In this document: positions 1 to 9,715 of the stretch, in pieces
Layout of the letters: each line of letters begins with the position of its first letter
How positions within the stretch are numbered: position 1 is the stretch's first letter
Origin: Antrodiella citrinella
Lineage: Eukaryota > Basidiomycota > Agaricomycetes > Polyporales > Steccherinaceae
Direction of reading: 5' to 3'
DNA: 49,431 bases
Assembly: GCA_004802725.1 (NCBI GenBank)
Contig: SGPM01000208.1
Coordinates: forward strand, 1-49,431
Translations under genes and position numbers: made by a program
The notes under the pieces: generated by a model
Seen by the model: the letters and a program-made list of their open reading frames with translations, nothing else
Told to the model about the DNA's origin: nothing
The model's database searches: none

Positions 1-98
1 TTTGTCGCTTTGGCCAGGACCATGGCTTCGGACCCAGTCGTGTCCCAGCTATTTGCCCTGAGAAGTCCGCAAGGAAGCACGAAATGGAAATACGAAGC

Positions 99-117
99 CC
101 GTAATTCGCAATTACGG
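99..117. repeat. Perfect 8-bp inverted repeat, 3-nt loop
   Basis: CCGTAATT at 99-106 is followed by CGC and then its exact reverse complement at 110-117. It is the first of a run of hairpins at the left edge. Confidence 0.8.
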
Positions 118-132
118 ATCTCAAAAGGGAAG

Positions 133-154
133 TCACATCTCGGCTGAGATGTGA
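133..154. repeat. Perfect 9-bp inverted repeat, 4-nt loop
   Basis: TCACATCTC at 133-141 pairs exactly with GAGATGTGA at 146-154 around a GGCT loop. Confidence 0.8.
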
Positions 155-168
155 AATGTGGCCTGCCC

Positions 169-209
169 TTTCAGGGATTAAGTGAAGAGACCATTCACTT
201 TCCCTGAAA
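169..209. repeat. 16-bp inverted repeat with a 2-nt bulge
   Basis: TTTCAGGGA (169-177) pairs with TCCCTGAAA (201-209), and AAGTGAA (180-186) pairs with TTCACTT (194-200). Only TT at 178-179 is unpaired, and the loop is 7 nt. It lies 15 bases after the previous hairpin. Confidence 0.85.
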
Positions 210-235
210 ATGTGCAAATGAAACAGCCGCACCCT

Positions 236-256
236 TCGAGTTAGCACAGAACTCGA
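236..256. repeat. Perfect 7-bp inverted repeat, 7-nt loop
   Basis: TCGAGTT (236-242) and AACTCGA (250-256) are exact reverse complements. This is the fourth hairpin within 160 bases. Confidence 0.7.
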
Positions 257-785
257 GATCCGGAGACGAAAACTCGCCGACACCTCGAGCCTAGAAGACG
301 GACATCGGGAAGACGCGAAATTGAAGGCGAACACGACGATAATTCTGTGCTTCCGAAAAAGGTCAAACAAGGACCCACCTAGGACGCCAGAAGCTCCCAT
401 GCGCCACGATTTCGATTCGGACCCGAACGAGCCCCGAGTTATCCTGTTTTTGGATAAATTCAACTTGCGCTCACCTTACGCTTTAACCTTTTGTGATTGC
501 CGGCCAGTCACCGACACAAGAAGACGTCACCTTAATAGAGATAGGCGACAGCCTAATAGTGGGAGGTACGGGCGTCATCGCACCTAATTAGACAGTCAGT
601 CTTCGCCAGCGCCACAGCTCGCTTCGCTTATGGGTGGTTCGGCGATCACGAGTATCGCGCCAGCATAAGGGCACCTGTGGGAGGGATGACTGCGACTGCA
701 GAGAATTAGCAATACGATAGGACGCGCCGTGACCTTAGCCCCAGGACAAGGGAGTCGTACGGAATCGACTCAGCGCCGCGACATG

Positions 786-842
786 GAATCCTAAGTGCGA
801 AAATTCAGAGGCAAGACATAGCCGGTTTTCGACTTAGGATTC
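786..842. repeat. Long inverted repeat, 11 + 6 paired bases
   Basis: GAATCCTAAGT (786-796) is the exact reverse complement of ACTTAGGATTC (832-842). After one bulged G, CGAAAA (798-803) pairs with TTTTCG (826-831). The stem is 17 bp with a 22-nt loop, just upstream of the purine-rich tract. Confidence 0.85.
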
Positions 843-1546
843 ACGACAAGAAAAGGACAAGGACAACAGATGATATTTCAGCAGACGGTGACTAGTACAA
901 GGGCCATTCAAGAATCACAAAACAGGGACAAGAAGGTCAGGAGCGCAAGACGAACAAGGGCATCAGCAAGGCTAGGAAGAGGCAGAGTCAGGACAAGGAG
1001 GACAACAAAGGAGAGGAAGCAGACTTACGACACACGACGACAACGCAGACGGAATCTACGAGGACAAGAGAGTAGTACAACCAGGCACGAGGCCTGGCAG
1101 GAGACAAAGGACACACAGAAGAAGAACACGTACGATAGGAGAGAAAGACCACGGCCGAAGAAGGATTGTCCATCGCAAGCCCGACCAGGCGTTCCCAAGC
1201 ACAGCAAACCCGGGGCGGCGAAAGGGCAGCCAGACGCGTGCGCACCACGCCCGACCACCTCGACTTATGCCTACGAGTCCACGACAGGGCGATCCGAAGT
1301 CATACGGGCTGCCTTGAGGACGACAGACAAACGAGGACCGTGGACGCGCACACCGAAACCGAAAACGGAGACCTTGACGGAGAAAAGACCGAGTATGGAG
1401 GCGGGATCGAACCGCGAAGCTTACTCGAGTAAGCTGATACGGAAGACGGACCCCGCATCTGGAGTCGGAGGCTCTACGAGCGCGATACGGACACAGGTAT
1501 CGTCTGCCGCCAGTAGAGAGCCTGCCAAGGAGAATGGAGTCAGTTG

Positions 1547-2839
1547 CTACGACACGATGTCGTACGCGTACGCCACGACCATGTCGCTGACAGCGAAGTC
1601 AGGCGGCAAGACCTACGAGGAACACGAAGATCAGCGAGGTTACGAAACGAAGGAGGGGACATGCAATGAGACGACTTACGATATCGAGCGAGACATGCCC
1701 GAGGGGTCTCACAGCGTGCCCATCCTCACGTATCTCGCCATCGGATGCGGAGTCCATGCCTGACTCTTGGATTATATCTAAAGAGGCAGCATGGTTAGTT
1801 GAAGAAGAGAGGAGAAAAGAAAACATACGGCGCACGCACCTGCTTGCTGGACATCCTGTCCTACAGCCTCATGGACACGGGTCCCACTGATTCTTGCGCC
1901 GTCGAGATTCATGACGGGATCCTGTTGGGCAGGAAGGTCTGACGGACGCAAGCCGACGCATGTTAGAAGTGCGAAGACGAACAGGAAACCACCCGAAAAA
2001 CAAGACTTACCAGGAGAACTCGCCACTTCTGCGTCTGACGCGTCGAGTTCGTCGGTTTCGTCGTCGTCGCTGGACGCGAAATCGGGGATCTGACCTATAG
2101 GACCTGGAAAGTGGCAAGTTAGCACTACCACGCAGCAAGGGGAATGACCACACACGTACCCAGTGGGCCATCGGCCCCCACGATCCTGACATAACCGCCT
2201 TCCATTACGACGAAGAGCCGTTCTGCAAAAGGGACCTCTGCCACGGAGGAGAGCGACGATCGGCAAAAGACATCGACGATCGAAAGGGATACGTACCAGC
2301 ACTCTGCGTATCCTGCCCGCCACCTTCGCCTGGCGTAGACGAGCTCTCGACCGAGCTCGGAGGGTACTGGAGACCTGCTGGAGGACAAGGAATAGTTAGC
2401 AACGCGAAGGACCGCCAAGCAGGAGGATACGTACCCGATGGCAAAGATTGCGTGCCGTCCGCGTGCATCTCGCCTCGAACGACCCTCAACGGCCCTCCCG
2501 CGATGTCAGCTAAACGAACGAGGAACATCAGTACGACTGGTAGGGGGAGAGAACGCGCCGGACGTACCCAACTGTCCCGTAGCACCCTCCCCTGGTGCTG
2601 ATGTCGCCGACCGCTTTACGCCCGCCTTTGACTTCATCCTGCGACCCATATCGTCTTCAAGAGCTCGTCTTGAGGACTATAGGAAGAGGGGTCAGCCAGT
2701 GTGAAGGTTGAAGGAGGGGAGAAGAAAGAGACTTACCACAGCAAGCAAGGACTCGTAGGACGAGGAACGCCCCCAGAAGGCCCACGCCAATGACTAGAGT
2801 ACCCTGCATCCCAGAGAATTCAGTCATTAGCGTGAGCAT
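1547..2839 (-). CDS. Small single-pass membrane protein of unknown function
   Basis: The family is not recognised. The model has nine exons on the minus strand: 2737-2839, 2568-2663 (or 2676), 2435-2509, 2297-2374, 2160-2237, 2011-2103, 1840-1938, 1680-1777 and 1547-1612. It would give about 261 residues. The first exon encodes a short N-terminus (MLTLMTEFSG) and then one clear hydrophobic segment (GTLVIGVGLLGAFLVLRVL). The rest is a polar, acidic tail with a D/E/S cluster (ASSDDDETDELDASDAEV). Almost every intron is phase 1 with a GTACGT or GTAAGT donor, and the middle exons are multiples of three. One joint is unsettled: the obvious acceptor after TATAG (exon start 2676) hits a stop, while a weaker GAG acceptor (2663) keeps the frame. 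A frame error or pseudogene is therefore possible. The protein presumably sits in a membrane with a cytosolic tail. Confidence 0.5.
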
Positions 2840-2949
2840 AGGAAAGGAGAACATTGTAAAGGACTTACGACCACATACGAAGCGTACGGCGCACAACGAT
2901 GCACACAACGCGTGTCAATACACATGTTGTGTGTATCAGTGTCCAAGAA

Positions 2950-3085
2950 GTCCGATGCACCGTAGAATCGAATCGAAGGGGTCCGATGCACCATAGAATC
3001 GAATCGAAGGGGTCCGATGCACCGTAGAATCGTATAGGAAGGGTCCGATGTATCGTAGAATCGACTCGCAGAGGTCCGAAGTGCC
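2950..3085. repeat. Minisatellite, 31-bp unit, about 4.4 copies
   Basis: Copies begin with GTCCGATG at 2950, 2981, 3012 and 3043, and a partial copy starts at 3074. The spacing is exactly 31 bp. The first two copies are nearly identical; the third and fourth diverge towards the right. The array fills the gap between two minus-strand genes and stops about 25 bases short of the stop codon of the next one. Confidence 0.9.
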
Positions 3086-3109
3086 ACGGAATAATGCTAA
3101 AATGGTCTC

Positions 3110-3794
3110 CTATGGGCGTATCCGGTACCAGCGAGCCGTGGGTCTCATCAGCGTCACGTTCTCCGTAGCGAAGCGTGCGCGATCATCAGGGTTAACATTT
3201 GGACGAGTCTTGATAAGTCATGACAACAAGGATCAGGTCTTCATTGATGCAAAAATACAGAAAAGCACGTACCGTAACGTTGCTGAACAGAATAAATGAC
3301 TGTTTTTGCGCAAACGGACAGACAAGTAGTGAGTAGGTCCGTCCAGCTGCGTCGATGTCGTCCTGAAGTGGAGCAACAAGAAGGCTTTTGAGAACCGTCT
3401 GAGCCCCCCTCGCCCTTGGTTGGACCGGTTGGTCTCTCACCGCGAGCTCTAGGTCTGCGACCCGCTTTTTCAGCTCTCGATTCTCCACAAGAAGGTGCTG
3501 GTAGTCCAGCTGCTGCTTGTGGCACAGCTATGTACATGTATCAATTTTCTGCGCACATCATGGAGCATATTCTGAAGAAAGACGAACCTTGATCAAATCT
3601 TGTCTGGTGGCACTTTGAATATTGATGCTGACTTCGGAGTCTGACGACATTTCGTCGTAGTCACGGTGGGTAGTACGGCGCTCAGGCTGGTGCCTCACAT
3701 CGTCGTATTCGTCGGGAATAGCTTGGAGGTCAGCTGTAAAGTCTTCATGGGGAGGAGACTGAGAGCGACGAGAACGGTGAGGATGACGAGGCAT
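3110..3794 (-). CDS. Short coiled-coil protein, unknown function, possibly truncated
   Basis: Three exons (3588-3794, 3273-3527, 3110-3208) join in phase 0 into 186 residues. The start ATG at 3794 begins MPRHPHRSRRSQSPP. The N-terminal 70 residues are basic and then acidic and disordered. Exon 2 opens with a heptad-like charged stretch (LLVENRELKKRVADLEL), which suggests a short coiled coil. The C-terminus holds an NPDDRARFATEN motif and ends soon after. Minisatellite sequence begins about 25 bases beyond the stop, so the gene may have lost its 3' part there. No enzymatic domain is visible. Splice sites are ATCAAG|GTTCGT with TACATAG, and GTTACG|GTACGT with ATCAAG. Confidence 0.55.
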
Positions 3795-4482
3795 GCCGAC
3801 GGGACAGTGGCGTTGACGGAGAAGTGATGGTCGAGTCTAGTAGAGAGAGACACTGTAAATGTAGCACCCTGGCTCGCTGCAGCTTTGCGAGGTTGTTTAT
3901 ATACATATCGGAATACCTGTCAGATAGAATTTACACAGTATTGTGTCATGTACACGCACCTATTGCACGTACACATGCCTGCCGCATATACATGCATCCA
4001 CTGCACATACATGCACGCTGGGGTCTTGACAGTTCGGAATGTTGTCCTCGATCAATAGATTTGCTTGCTTGCGGATATGTAATGTCTTGAGACGAATTGA
4101 TACAGCCTATGAAGCGATAGTTAGCTTATGGTCTGGCATAACGAACACGTAAACTTACAGCATAAAAATACGACACATTTGTTGGGACTCTTGGGAGAAT
4201 CATGCTAGAAGTAACAAGCAGTGCACACATGGTCTTATACATAACAAGACACTAACATATTCAGCATAGTTCCCAGTGCGCAGTGAGTGCATGTGGCTGC
4301 CGTTGTCATTGCCGAGTGACCTGGAGGCTCGTCACAACACCATGTCTGGAGACGGAGCATACAATACAATAACGAAACACATACCATATGAGTACGTTGA
4401 TCCGTTAGGGGATCAAAACGTGCAACGAGGTTTGAATGAGGAGGGATCAAATTGTAATGGCTTTGTGAGCCAGACCGAGAAA
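3795..4482. other. Intergenic, no supported gene
   Basis: AT-richer sequence upstream of the coiled-coil gene. It has short runs of alternating CA/TG (TGCACATACATGCA-like words around 3950-4010) but no convincing coding frame or terminal repeat of the neighbouring transposon. Confidence 0.4.
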
Positions 4483-4903
4483 TCACCATTGCAAGCAGGT
4501 AGTGTTACTTGTAAACGAGCTGCATGCCATTAATCCTGTGTGTGAAACATGTAGAAAACGTATCAATCACAGAAGTCTTCATGTTAAGACGTACCGATGG
4601 CGAAGTGAGCACCTTTGAGCTTGATGGGTGCATTCTCGGCCGGGAACTTGAAGACAAATTCAACGCGCAATTTCACACCAGAAGTGATACTGCTCCCGTG
4701 CCCGCATAAGTAGACATTTCAGAAAACGGCTTAAAACGATTGAACTCACTTGTGAATGATAGATGGAGGCACAAGCTCGAGATGCATTTGTATCAGCGAC
4801 TCAGCCTGAGCGCCGACATCCGGGCCCAATGGGTGTTGGATGTTACATGATGTCGAGCCACAATGTTGAAGATGACATGGGCGGTGTGGTGGTAGTGTAT
4901 CAT
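4483..4903 (-). CDS. Candidate 86-residue protein of unknown family
   Basis: Four exons (4847-4903, 4750-4805, 4595-4689, 4483-4535) join with matching phases into an 86-codon reading frame. The most protein-like stretch is in exon 3 (SGVKLRVEFVFKFPAENAP, then IKLKGAHFAIG), which reads like beta strands of a soluble or secreted domain. The first exon is short and His-rich. The N- and C-terminal ends are the weakest parts. The gene lies about 200 bases from the end of the Plavaka transposase, so it could be the remaining 3' part of a gene cut by the element. No family was recognised, and it could also be chance splicing. Confidence 0.3.
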
Positions 4904-5108
4904 ATCTGCTCGCAAGTATATGTGAGTGAGTGATGACAGAAAGGACCGTAACGAGGAAAATGATCGGGCAAAGCCTTCCCGGCCCGCTGCATTCCGCCGG
5001 TTCACACAAAGGATATCCAGACGAAACGAAAAGTAACACATTGTTAACTCTCGTAAGCACAGCCTAAGTAACATGTAGAACATCAGGTCCGAGTCTGCTA
5101 TGAATAAA

Positions 5109-8100
5109 TTATGAATTAAATATCTTGCGCGTACGCAGGAAAGCATCCCCATCAACAACATCAACCACCAAAAACTCGTTACCTCGAATTTGTGCAGAAT
5201 AATCCTCGACAACCAAGGCTCCCCACACGATGGAACGCAGGAAGACAAACTCGGATGGCCAGGGAGACTTCGAATTGATGCGAAAGAATGAAAGCTCTTT
5301 GTCCTTCCGCCTGGTTCGGACTAGTGCGTCGAGGGGGTGTACGAGAGCCAAGGCGTAGGGGTTCCCCGCAACTTGACATATGAATGTGACCAGGAGCTTG
5401 GCGAACATGAATTTCCCATTGCCAACATCAACGATGACATGATCATGCCGCTCCTTGTTGTGAAATGACGGTGAGCACCGTAGGTAGTCGCATTTTTGCT
5501 TCCAATCTACCATCGACTCGTAGGTCACTTTGACGAACCGTGACTCGACAATCTGCGTAAGAATGATGTGAGCGTGTGAAACGAAACTGACAGAAGGAGG
5601 CTACGTACAGATTCTTGCAGAGAAAATGTGATGTGTCTGCCATTTGGCAATGGAATGTTGGACAGAGGGAGCATGTCGCTGAGGTAGGTGGCCAAACGAG
5701 TACGGAAGTTCTTGAACTGGTTGTTGCCACGGTGACGCTCTTCGATGCTGGAAAAAGACTCCGGTAGCTGCAAAGAACCAGCAACGACATGGCCGAACAC
5801 CTGCGGAGTCTGAGCACTCTTCTTCAGCTCGTTGTCATCTTCATCCGAGTCTACAGGGCAATGGAAATCATCGTAGTAAGTCAGGAGATCGCGGACAGCT
5901 TGCGATACCAGATATTTGTGATCAATCTTCAGTATCTGCAGTGACTCTATAAGCAACAACAAAAGCATCATATGAGCTAGTTACGACTCACCTGAGATGC
6001 GACGTCCTTGAAGTTTGTCATGTACTGGTAAATGTACTTCAGTAACCCGTGCATACTTCGAACATCTTCGTGTTCATGTTCCGCGTGGCACCCTTGGCCC
6101 TGATATCGTCAAACGCATGCCGATGGCTATGTGATTTCGGAAAGTTCCAGTTCTTTCCCTCCGGCTTCAGAAAGTCGAAGTAACTTTCTGAATAAGCCTA
6201 TAACAATTATCAGGTCAACGGATATAAGCTATAAGCCTATGATGTACCTCAAGAAGGTCGGAGAACTTCAGAAGCTCGTCCTCTCCTATTTTGATTGTAT
6301 CTTCTGTGTGAACTTCGAACGAAAGGAGGACATCGAGGGTGAGATAGCTACGGATAAGGCGCAGTAGCAGGTAGCCAGCCGGGCTCTCATCCATGACATT
6401 GTGAGACGCATAAATGATGATCTTCGAGAATGTGTGAGAATGCATCAGCTCGGGTGAACATACTGACGATCCTGACCTTTGCTAAGTCCTCGTACTTACT
6501 TCCATCTGCGAAGTCGTGGTGGTCGCGCTGCTGAAATGATTCAAGCCACGCCATGGAGGGATCATATCAAGTCTGTAGAATGATACAGTCAGCCTCAAAA
6601 TGAATGGAAATACATGAAGTGAGACGTACTGTTTATCGACGATGTCTTGCGCGTCTCGCCCGAGTTTGTCCAGATGGCCTTTCCATTCGGGAAACAGATG
6701 ATGGCCGAACAATCCATCGTTGTAGGCATGAAGACGGTCAAATGACAGTGCGCGATGCGGATCAGAGTTCGCAATCTTCATGAGCTTGTTCTACACATGG
6801 AAGGATTAGTGCGAGAACTGAGCCAGATGAAGAACAAAGAATTACCTCAACGTCTCGCAAGCTATACTGCATCAGAAGCTCTTCACCCTCGGCTTTCGTG
6901 TCCATCTGGCGTGCTGCTTCAACAACTTGTTGAGATTGCTTTGCAGTCCGCAAAGGGTACGACTCGCGTAAATTTGCAAGCTCGTTGTGCGGTACCAGGC
7001 ATATTGGACAAGGATATAAGGACTTCACGCCCCGTATCAATGCCATCACACACCTAGATGATACGAGCACATGTAAGTAGAAAGAAGAAGCAGAACAGCA
7101 CTCGAACGTACTGTTCTTCGTAGTCCGAAACCAATATAGCAATGAAAGGATACAGATATTGAATGAGGTCTTCCGCAGTCTCAAACGCGTACCCAGTAGT
7201 TGAATATTGTGCTACCGTTTTGAGAAGCTCCCAGAACGCTTCGTGCCACACTGCTTGCTTCATATTGACGAAGCCTTTCTTCCCAGATTCTTTGGCCTCT
7301 TCGTCAATCTGCCAAGCAAGTCAGGTAAATCAAAGCACAACAAAACAAACACGGACTCACCACAGGGAGCCAGCCAACAACCCTACCGCCGCCCAAACCG
7401 GTTCCATTCCGTATATCGACCGGAAGATTTGCGATACGTGCGATGATGGGATAGCCCTTCTCAGAACCAAAAGAGGAGAGACGCGTCTTATCAGAGAAGA
7501 GAATGAATCCAAACGGACTGCCGTTCTCGGGGAGAGCAGACTACATGATATTATTGCTATCAATAAGAACACACACAATTTTTACGCTGATTTGACATAC
7601 TTGTACATCCCACCAACGATCACCTGTCCACGGCTCATCAAAAAAACGCACCAATCGAGTTCCATCAAACCTATACAACTTCTGCGCATCCCATTCGAAG
7701 TGGGGCGCGAAAGTCGGGTTGCGCAGTGTCTCCAGGGCCCAGTCCCAGATTGGTCTGTAGAAGAAAGGGTATTTGCGGATTTGGTCCTTGTATTCCGTGG
7801 AAACAGTGACCTGCCTAAACTACTACCATGGTCTGTAAGTTAGCACAACCACTTTTTGTAACAATGTGTCTGCGTACCAAAACGTGCAAGTCAGCGGCAG
7901 ATTCCCAGACCTTGTTCAGATCCCCTGAACTCTGTAGAGTGAGCTTCGCTTGGCCAGAGAGAACACGATGGATATAGGCGAGGAAGGCGTCGGTTTGTGG
8001 ACTGTTGAGACCGGCATCGAGGGCCAACTCTGCAAATTCAAAGTCGCCCCGTGTGCGGAACGGCCGCCATGGTCTCTCGTCGGGCTGGGGTCGAGAGGTT

Positions 8101-8647
8101 TGGGATATACGGCGGTAATCTTCATGATCCAAAACCTTGGTGGCACGTTTTGAATGCAGATGATATTGGATTTTAATGTCATTCAGCTTATAGGCACGAT
8201 TGCCTTCGGCCGAGCTTACACCGCTGGGACCAGCTAGAATTACATGAGTGACTTGGCTGCAAAGAGATATGCAACAGATAGCTTACGTTGATCATGATTT
8301 GCACCGTCCGTGTCGTCTAAGTCGGCCGCGTTCTGATAATCCTCGGTCCAGGTGTAGACGACCTGTTGCTGCTCGACATGTTCTTCGTCCTCCGGGAGAT
8401 GAGGTGTATGGTACCGAGCTGGAAGAACATTAGATGCGAGTTGTAGCTCTCAAAAGTAATCATACTGACCTCTCTTGCGAGAACGTCCTTCCGTGATCCT
8501 CTGATCGATTTCTGCGTTGTGCTGCTCATGCTGTAGCTTCTGCTCGCAGGCTTTCTCGTGCCGTCCTATGCCCTGCACTTTGTAGGTCTTCCCACAATGA
8601 CGACAGGCGACAACGGTTGGGGGAATATTCAGCTGCGATTTTAGCAT
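5109..8647 (-). CDS. Plavaka-type (KDZ superfamily) transposase, apparently frameshifted
   Basis: This encodes a DNA transposase of the fungal Plavaka group. The start at 8647 (MLKSQLNIPP) is followed by a zinc-finger-like CxxC...H...C motif. Next come Plavaka-like blocks: RPFRTRGDFEFAELAL, GLGGGRVVGWLPV, KESGKKGFVNMKQAVWHEAF, the Cys pair YPCPICLVPHNEL, LHAYNDGLFGHHL, SHSHRHAFDDI and ILKIDHKYLVSQAVRD. At least ten short introns interrupt it. Two frame breaks are visible. Near 6525 the conserved FADGSKYEDLAK is out of frame with the upstream exon, although a GTAAGT donor there could skip it. Near 6057 the MHGLLKYIYQ motif is also out of frame and a stop follows in the upstream frame. The copy is therefore probably inactive. 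Family assignment is by recalled motif similarity. Confidence 0.8.
5109..8647 (-). mobile_element. Class II DNA transposon (Plavaka), ends not located
   Basis: The transposase gene defines the element's core. No convincing terminal inverted repeats or target-site duplication were found by eye in 3.8-5.1 kb or 8.65-9.25 kb, so true ends are unknown and the coordinates cover only the coding part. Confidence 0.6.
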
Positions 8648-8902
8648 GGTAGGAGACAGAGGGGGACGAGGGGGACGAGGGGATGATCGATAGGGTGTGT
8701 GCACACAGTACGCTATATGCGCTCTCAGGCCGTTCTCATGGATCGAAATGCTAGAGGGAGGGATTGAGGATTGCATTAACATTCAACAGAGGTTTAAAAA
8801 ACTCACTAGGGGAGGTTGCGTCGTGAGGGGACGCAGGAGACACTCGATTCGACTCTCGATGTTGAAGTTGAAGGTCAAAACCGCCAAACTGCAAGATCTC
8901 TA

Positions 8903-8912
8903 GGCACGTGCC
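8903..8912. promoter_or_regulatory. Perfect palindrome GGCACGTGCC (E-box core)
   Basis: A 10-bp perfect palindrome around CACGTG, the core site of bHLH factors in fungi. It lies between divergently transcribed genes. Any role is inferred. Confidence 0.35.
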
Positions 8913-9203
8913 AGTCGTGTTGCAAGATTATCAGCATGTGTCAAGATTGATCAGGTCTTGCAATAATATTATAAGACGCTTGAGTAATTACAATGCTCAT
9001 CGCAAGCCGATCGGCTGGTAAGACCTCAAGGAAATTTCCGACATGATGATCTCGAGTCAGCGTCCAGTCCGTGTTGCCCGACATCATTCTCACGTCCTTT
9101 TAAGGCAGGTCAACTCGACTGTACTCGACTGTACTAGAGCTCCCGAACAGGGCCTAAATATTCTCCGGTGATCGATCGCGGGATTCCGCACATGTAATAG
9201 CAG

Positions 9204-9233
9204 GGTGCTGGCCGAACACGTGAGGCCGGCACC
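9204..9233. promoter_or_regulatory. Inverted repeat enclosing a CACGTG site
   Basis: GGTGCTGGCC (9204-9213) and GGCCGGCACC (9224-9233) are reverse complements with one mismatch (G-T wobble). The 10-nt centre contains CACGTG at 9217-9222. It lies about 490 bases upstream of the reductase start. Function is inferred. Confidence 0.4.
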
Positions 9234-9715
9234 AGCGTCCAGCTGAGCCGTAGCGCGCGCCTAGCTCTCTTCTACCACCACCATCTCACACGTCTCTCGC
9301 CTCCTTATCGTATCCTCGTCCTTTGCAGGACGAAGCTGGACTGGGAAGAAGGTACATATATAGTGATAGGAGTCCCTCATCAATTCTTATCTGCTGCGCT
9401 TGATTGAATCGTGTGTGGTCGAATCGTGTACTGTTATTGTTGTACTCTCATGTCTGTGCTCATTCTTCTACGTACTGATAGAAATTATGCCTTGCCAGGT
9501 CGCACTATCTTCCAGGATGGGAAGATCAGTGTCAAGCCGACCTCCGTCGGGTCCAAGTCGATCAATTCTAAATAAAAGTCACATTACTGAGGCGCTATTC
9601 CCCATGTTTCAGGTTCCAGCGTACTGCCCCACCTGTGTCATAGACGAACAACATACATAACCGACGTCGAACGTCCGAGAGGTCAGCGAGACAGATTTCC
9701 ACTCCACGCCATACG

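Larger units (their letters stand above)
1..1546. other. Segment without a supported gene, rich in inverted repeats
   Basis: No coding region could be supported here. The first 850 bases hold several strong hairpin-forming inverted repeats, listed separately. From about 870 the plus strand is very purine-rich and stays open for almost 300 codons, but the product is a low-complexity R/T/K/E string. It overlaps the last exons of the minus-strand gene ending at 1547, so it reads as a shadow. Other frames on the minus strand are also unusually open between about 1070 and 1500. Confidence 0.5.
8648..9715. other. Intergenic region between transposase and first reductase gene
   Basis: It holds the 5' side of the transposon and the upstream region of the reductase gene. 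It contains two CACGTG-centred palindromes (8903-8912 and 9204-9233), a repeated TCGACTGTAC word near 9115-9135, and a TATATA at 9357-9362. No coding frame is supported. Confidence 0.5.

Noticed and set aside
1390..1490. tRNA-like sequence on the minus strand (GCGGTTCGATCCCGC T-arm, CTCCAGA loop resembling tRNA-Trp, TTTT after it)
   Set aside because: No matching 5' acceptor strand, a collapsed D arm and no 3' half of the anticodon stem. At best it is a degenerate fragment.
870..1763. Long plus-strand open frame rich in Arg, Thr, Lys and Glu
   Set aside because: It lies on a purine-rich strand opposite the last exons of the minus-strand membrane protein gene, is low complexity, and shows no domain pattern.
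3800..9250. Terminal inverted repeats of the Plavaka element
   Set aside because: Visual comparison of both flanks, including reverse complements, gave no convincing matching ends.
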